DNA of 34,076 nt from Turicibacter sp. (lineage in GTDB: Bacteria > Bacillota_I > Bacilli_A > MOL361 > Turicibacteraceae): positions 1 through 34,076 of the forward strand of contig WRAJ01000025.1 of NCBI GenBank assembly GCA_009780245.1. The letters are read 5' to 3'. The translations under genes and the position numbers were made by a program. Each line of letters begins with the position of its first letter. Within the stretch, counting starts at the first letter, position 1. The notes below the pieces were generated by a model. The model made no database searches and had not been told where the DNA came from. It saw only the letters and a list, made by a program, of their open reading frames with translations. Positions 31,420 to 34,076 of the stretch are shown piece after piece.

Positions 31420-33270
31420 CTAAATTTCGCTAAAACGGATACTTCTTACCCATCCAGTCTGATCACCAACTTGAATGTAAGTCCAGCTGCCATTCTCAGA
31501 TGTCTCAAGTAATGTCACAACGGTACCGGCATCAACATTACCACGTCTGGCATACCCTGCTCCAGGGCCACTTCTTAAAGCGACTGTGCTATTCATGATC
31601 GCCGTGTTGGTTGGTTCTGAGGTTGGCTCAGTTGGCGGTTGAGTAGGCGCAGCGGTTGGTTCGGTTGGTGGTGGGGTTGGCATTGGTGTTGTCGGCATTG
31701 TTGGTTCAACCGGTAACGTTGGCATTGGTGTTGTCGGCTCTGGCGTTGGTGCCGGAGGAAGTTCTGAAAGATGAGTCGAAGGGTTCACGCTTAAAAACAA
31801 ATAATGAAACCCTCCCCATCTACCGCCAACGTGACTTCCAGCTCCCATGTATCGGTGTGCGGGCGCTAAAAGATGCGCACGATGAGCGTCAGAAGACAGC
31901 CACGCTTGCACCAGCATTTCAGGTGTGCGATGACCCGCTGCGCCGCTACCACCGCTCCAAATCAAATTGCCACCGAAAGCTCTTGCGATGTTAGCTGAAG
32001 CACCACTAGTAGCCCCTTCAACGCGATACGGCCCTTCGTTGTGCCCCAAGTTTGTATTCAAATTAGCCATCGTCTGCGAATAGAAACGAGCCGCCATGGC
32101 CAATGAATGATCAAATTGCAAAGGCACCAAACCATGCCTAACGCGCTCCACATTAACTAAACGCATGGTTTCGATTTCAAAATCAAAAAGGCCACCCATG
32201 TCCCAGTATTCAGAAACCCAATCCGCTCTTTCAGCCTCTGTTAACCGTCTGTTTGGTAAGGTGATGTTCGATTGAGGCAATGCCCACCCTTGCGTAAGTG
32301 GCAGCCGTTCAAATTCCGCCGTGATCGTAACACTAGTTTGTGGCATCACAAACGTCGTATTCATCTGATTGGCATTAGCAAAGTTGACAGATGCTGGCCC
32401 TGTCCAACGAACAAAGCGGTAACCAATCGGTACAATCGCATTTACTGGTACGACTGCGCCTGCTGAGAAGAGTCCACCACCGTTGCCACCTTCTATGGTT
32501 GCTCTAACTCTGCCACCTACCTGAACGATCAGATCAGCAGAAAAATCGCGATAATGAACGGTCACTTGTTGCCTGCCCGGTGTATCAGGATCAAGCCCTG
32601 AAATCATTTCCGTGATCACCGGCGCAAAAGCGGCCGTCCCATTGGCTAGCTCCAGCCATACTAAAGCATCTGCATCTTCTATTTGCCCACCTAGTGGTAT
32701 CGTGTATGCCGCGTGTGAGACGTGGATGTTACTAATTTGAGGACCCGTCATAAGTAGCACAGACCAGTAATTGACAAAGCGGCTTGCTGACGTGACATGA
32801 TTCCCAATACCAACGAAATTCGCCTGAGAATTAAAAAGCAAATTTCGATTTTGAGTGTTGTTCACCCAATTGTCCACAAGTATTTGTGGCACCCCTTGTC
32901 CTCTAGACATCGTCGCACCGCTCCAACCACGCTCCGAACCAATTCCTACCTCTGAGAAAATCGATAACCATGTGTCACCACAAGGTCTAGTATGGTTATG
33001 CAACGTCGCTAGTTCTTCAGATCGGATTTGCGCGCCTCTCGCTAAATCAAGGTGCATCGCAAGTGGTGTAAGCCCAGCTTGCATCCGCTCACGATTGAGA
33101 TAGCTCAATGCCGCTACCTCGCTTGGGCTTGACAGATAGGCTTGTGCTGCCATCTCTGTCACAAAATTTTCAGCCGCGTTTGTCACGACAACAGGTGCAA
33201 CTAAATGCGACACAACCATGATCGTCGTTAATAGCACGATAAAACTTCGTTTCTTCATTGATTTCCTCAT
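31420..33270 (-). CDS. secreted protein with two CAP (SCP/PR1) domains and a C-terminal SH3 domain
   Basis: 616 residues: signal peptide (about 1-32), a first CAP domain (about 50-175, with YLNRERMQAGLTPL and HNHTRP), a spacer, a beta-repeat of the InlB/Flg_new type (about 255-320, GYRFVRWTG and TITAEF), a second CAP domain (about 365-495, LVNVERVRHGLVPLQFD, LGHNEGPY, MLVQAWLSSDAHRAHLL), a Pro/Thr/Glu repeat linker (about 503-560), and a bacterial SH3 domain (about 562-614, TVALRSGPGAGYARRGNV and GWVRS) likely to bind the cell wall. AAGGAG lies 9 nt before the ATG. Role unknown; single CAP proteins such as YkwD are common in Bacilli, but a double CAP with this layout is unusual. Confidence 0.9.
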   Translation of the reverse strand: MRKSMKKRSFIVLLTTIMVVSHLVAPVVVTNAAENFVTEMAAQAYLSSPSEVAALSYLNRERMQAGLTPLAMHLDLARGAQIRSEELATLHNHTRPCGDTWLSIFSEVGIGSERGWSGATMSRGQGVPQILVDNWVNNTQNRNLLFNSQANFVGIGNHVTSASRFVNYWSVLLMTGPQISNIHVSHAAYTIPLGGQIEDADALVWLELANGTAAFAPVITEMISGLDPDTPGRQQVTVHYRDFSADLIVQVGGRVRATIEGGNGGGLFSAGAVVPVNAIVPIGYRFVRWTGPASVNFANANQMNTTFVMPQTSVTITAEFERLPLTQGWALPQSNITLPNRRLTEAERADWVSEYWDMGGLFDFEIETMRLVNVERVRHGLVPLQFDHSLAMAARFYSQTMANLNTNLGHNEGPYRVEGATSGASANIARAFGGNLIWSGGSGAAGHRTPEMLVQAWLSSDAHRAHLLAPAHRYMGAGSHVGGRWGGFHYLFLSVNPSTHLSELPPAPTPEPTTPMPTLPVEPTMPTTPMPTPPPTEPTAAPTQPPTEPTSEPTNTAIMNSTVALRSGPGAGYARRGNVDAGTVVTLLETSENGSWTYIQVGDQTGWVRSIRFSEI

Positions 33271-33315
33271 TGCTCTTTTCTCCTTGTACCTTTGTCCTTC
33301 TCCCCCATTCGTTCA

Positions 33316-34076
33316 TTAATTTAAGATAAATCTAAACACATCGTTAAACACCGTAAACGCCATTAGCCCCATTAATAACACTAATCCGACAATGGTGACA
33401 CCGTTTTGAATTTTTGAATTAACCGGCTTTCCAATGATCGCTTCAATCACAATAAACGTAATGTGTCCGCCATCTAATGCTGGAAACGGCAATAGATTAA
33501 AGATCGCTAAATTGATATTGATTAACGCGGCAAAGCTTAACAAAGCTAAAAATCCTTGTGCGGCTACTTGACCGGTCATATAGGCAATGCCGACAAACCC
33601 GGCAAGATCACCGGCACCAGCCTCACCCGTGCCTAGCATACGTAGTGTATCAAAGATCAGCGTTGAAAATTCAATCACTTGCGCATTCGCCGAACGAATC
33701 GTCCCCATGATTGAGCGCTCGCGATAAATCATAATGTCAACGCCTAGAAAATACCGGCCTTGCTGCTCAACCGGTGTTAAATAAACTTCGTGCACCTCAC
33801 CGTCGCGTTCAAACACAACTAATACTTCATGCGCACCGGCTTCTTGCGTCGCCTCTGAAAGCGTCGTGCCATCCGTCACTTCCATGCCATCGATTTCTAA
33901 AATGCGATCACCACCGCGCATACCCGCTTCATAAGCAGGCGCACCCACATTAACACCGCTTAACTGCGCACTTGTTCCCACTGGCTCACCTAATACACCG
34001 TTGATGATTAACGCCAACACATAAGCTAACACGACATTCATGACCGCACCGGCCACCATAATGATAAAACGTTGAT
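33316..34076 (-). CDS. rseP: RIP metalloprotease RseP/RasP (site-2 protease), C-terminal part
   Basis: Membrane-embedded zinc protease that cuts anti-sigma factors and signal-peptide remnants. The frame is open to the right edge; the visible part begins in QRFIIMVAGAVMNVVLAY, which matches the conserved segment after the HExxH helix, so the N-terminus with HExxH lies outside the window. Visible: a PDZ domain (GAPAYEAGMRGGDRILEIDG), the NxxPxxxLDG metal-site motif (NLLPFPALDGGH) and two final membrane helices. The internal ATG at 34059 is not the start. The gene lies 45 bp upstream of the CAP gene. Confidence 0.93.
   Translation of the reverse strand, partial: QRFIIMVAGAVMNVVLAYVLALIINGVLGEPVGTSAQLSGVNVGAPAYEAGMRGGDRILEIDGMEVTDGTTLSEATQEAGAHEVLVVFERDGEVHEVYLTPVEQQGRYFLGVDIMIYRERSIMGTIRSANAQVIEFSTLIFDTLRMLGTGEAGAGDLAGFVGIAYMTGQVAAQGFLALLSFAALININLAIFNLLPFPALDGGHITFIVIEAIIGKPVNSKIQNGVTIVGLVLLMGLMAFTVFNDVFRFILN

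Overview
The window looks like a chromosomal segment from a Gram-positive member of the Bacillota, class Bacilli, probably spore-forming or from a spore-forming lineage. The evidence is a class B (Bacillus-type) RNase P RNA, the recU-PBP1 gene pair, the pgsA/RodZ pair, an acpS-YdcC pair, a Spo0E-like small protein, strong AGGAGG-type ribosome binding sites, and UTG/GUG starts. Several secreted or membrane-linked proteins (RodZ linker, PBP1 tail, solute-binding protein, PPIase) are very acidic, which may hint at a saline or alkaline habitat; that is inference. Both ends are cut: an M16-type peptidase (YmfF-like) on the left and the site-2 protease RseP/RasP on the right.

Layout. 1-732: 5' part of a YmfF-like gene (minus strand). 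733-1093: a 63-bp tandem palindromic repeat array. 1094-3692: a minus-strand pantothenate/CoA operon, panT-like ECF S component > coaBC > coaX. It is preceded at 3765-3815 by a hairpin with two bulged A residues that resembles the 'pan' RNA motif. 3823-7471: recU > class A PBP. 7555-7714: three 62-bp-spaced hairpin repeats. 7817-9411: rodZ > pgsA. 9533-9951: rnpB with a clear promoter.

10241-15602 is a plus-strand block in an otherwise minus-strand neighbourhood. It holds a small two-helix membrane protein translationally coupled to an 800-residue lipase with a long helical C-terminal half (reminiscent of reverse-LXG type VII lipase toxins), a polytopic GHKL-type sensor with a degenerate kinase domain, and meso-diaminopimelate dehydrogenase. 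Convergent to the sensor is a 42-residue AgrD-like cyclic-peptide precursor with an excellent promoter embedded in 10-bp-phased repeats. No AgrB is visible. This block is the most novel part of the window.

15651-33270 is again mainly minus strand: a PfoR-type EIIC protein and a YhhN-type membrane protein; YchF; an M23 peptidase; an AI-2E family transporter; a YdcC-like lipoprotein with acpS; a lipoprotein cyclophilin; a sensor kinase/response regulator pair; plsC-folA behind one promoter and thyA behind its own; an APC permease; an orphan peptide-binding lipoprotein; and a large secreted protein with two CAP domains and an SH3 domain. The one plus-strand gene here is a 54-residue Spo0E-like protein with a 12-codon upstream ORF. 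Rho-independent terminators separate most units. Intergenic hairpin repeats at 809-1038, 7555-7714 and 21029-21140, plus a 50-nt near-perfect hairpin at 23896-23945, are not explained by the genes.
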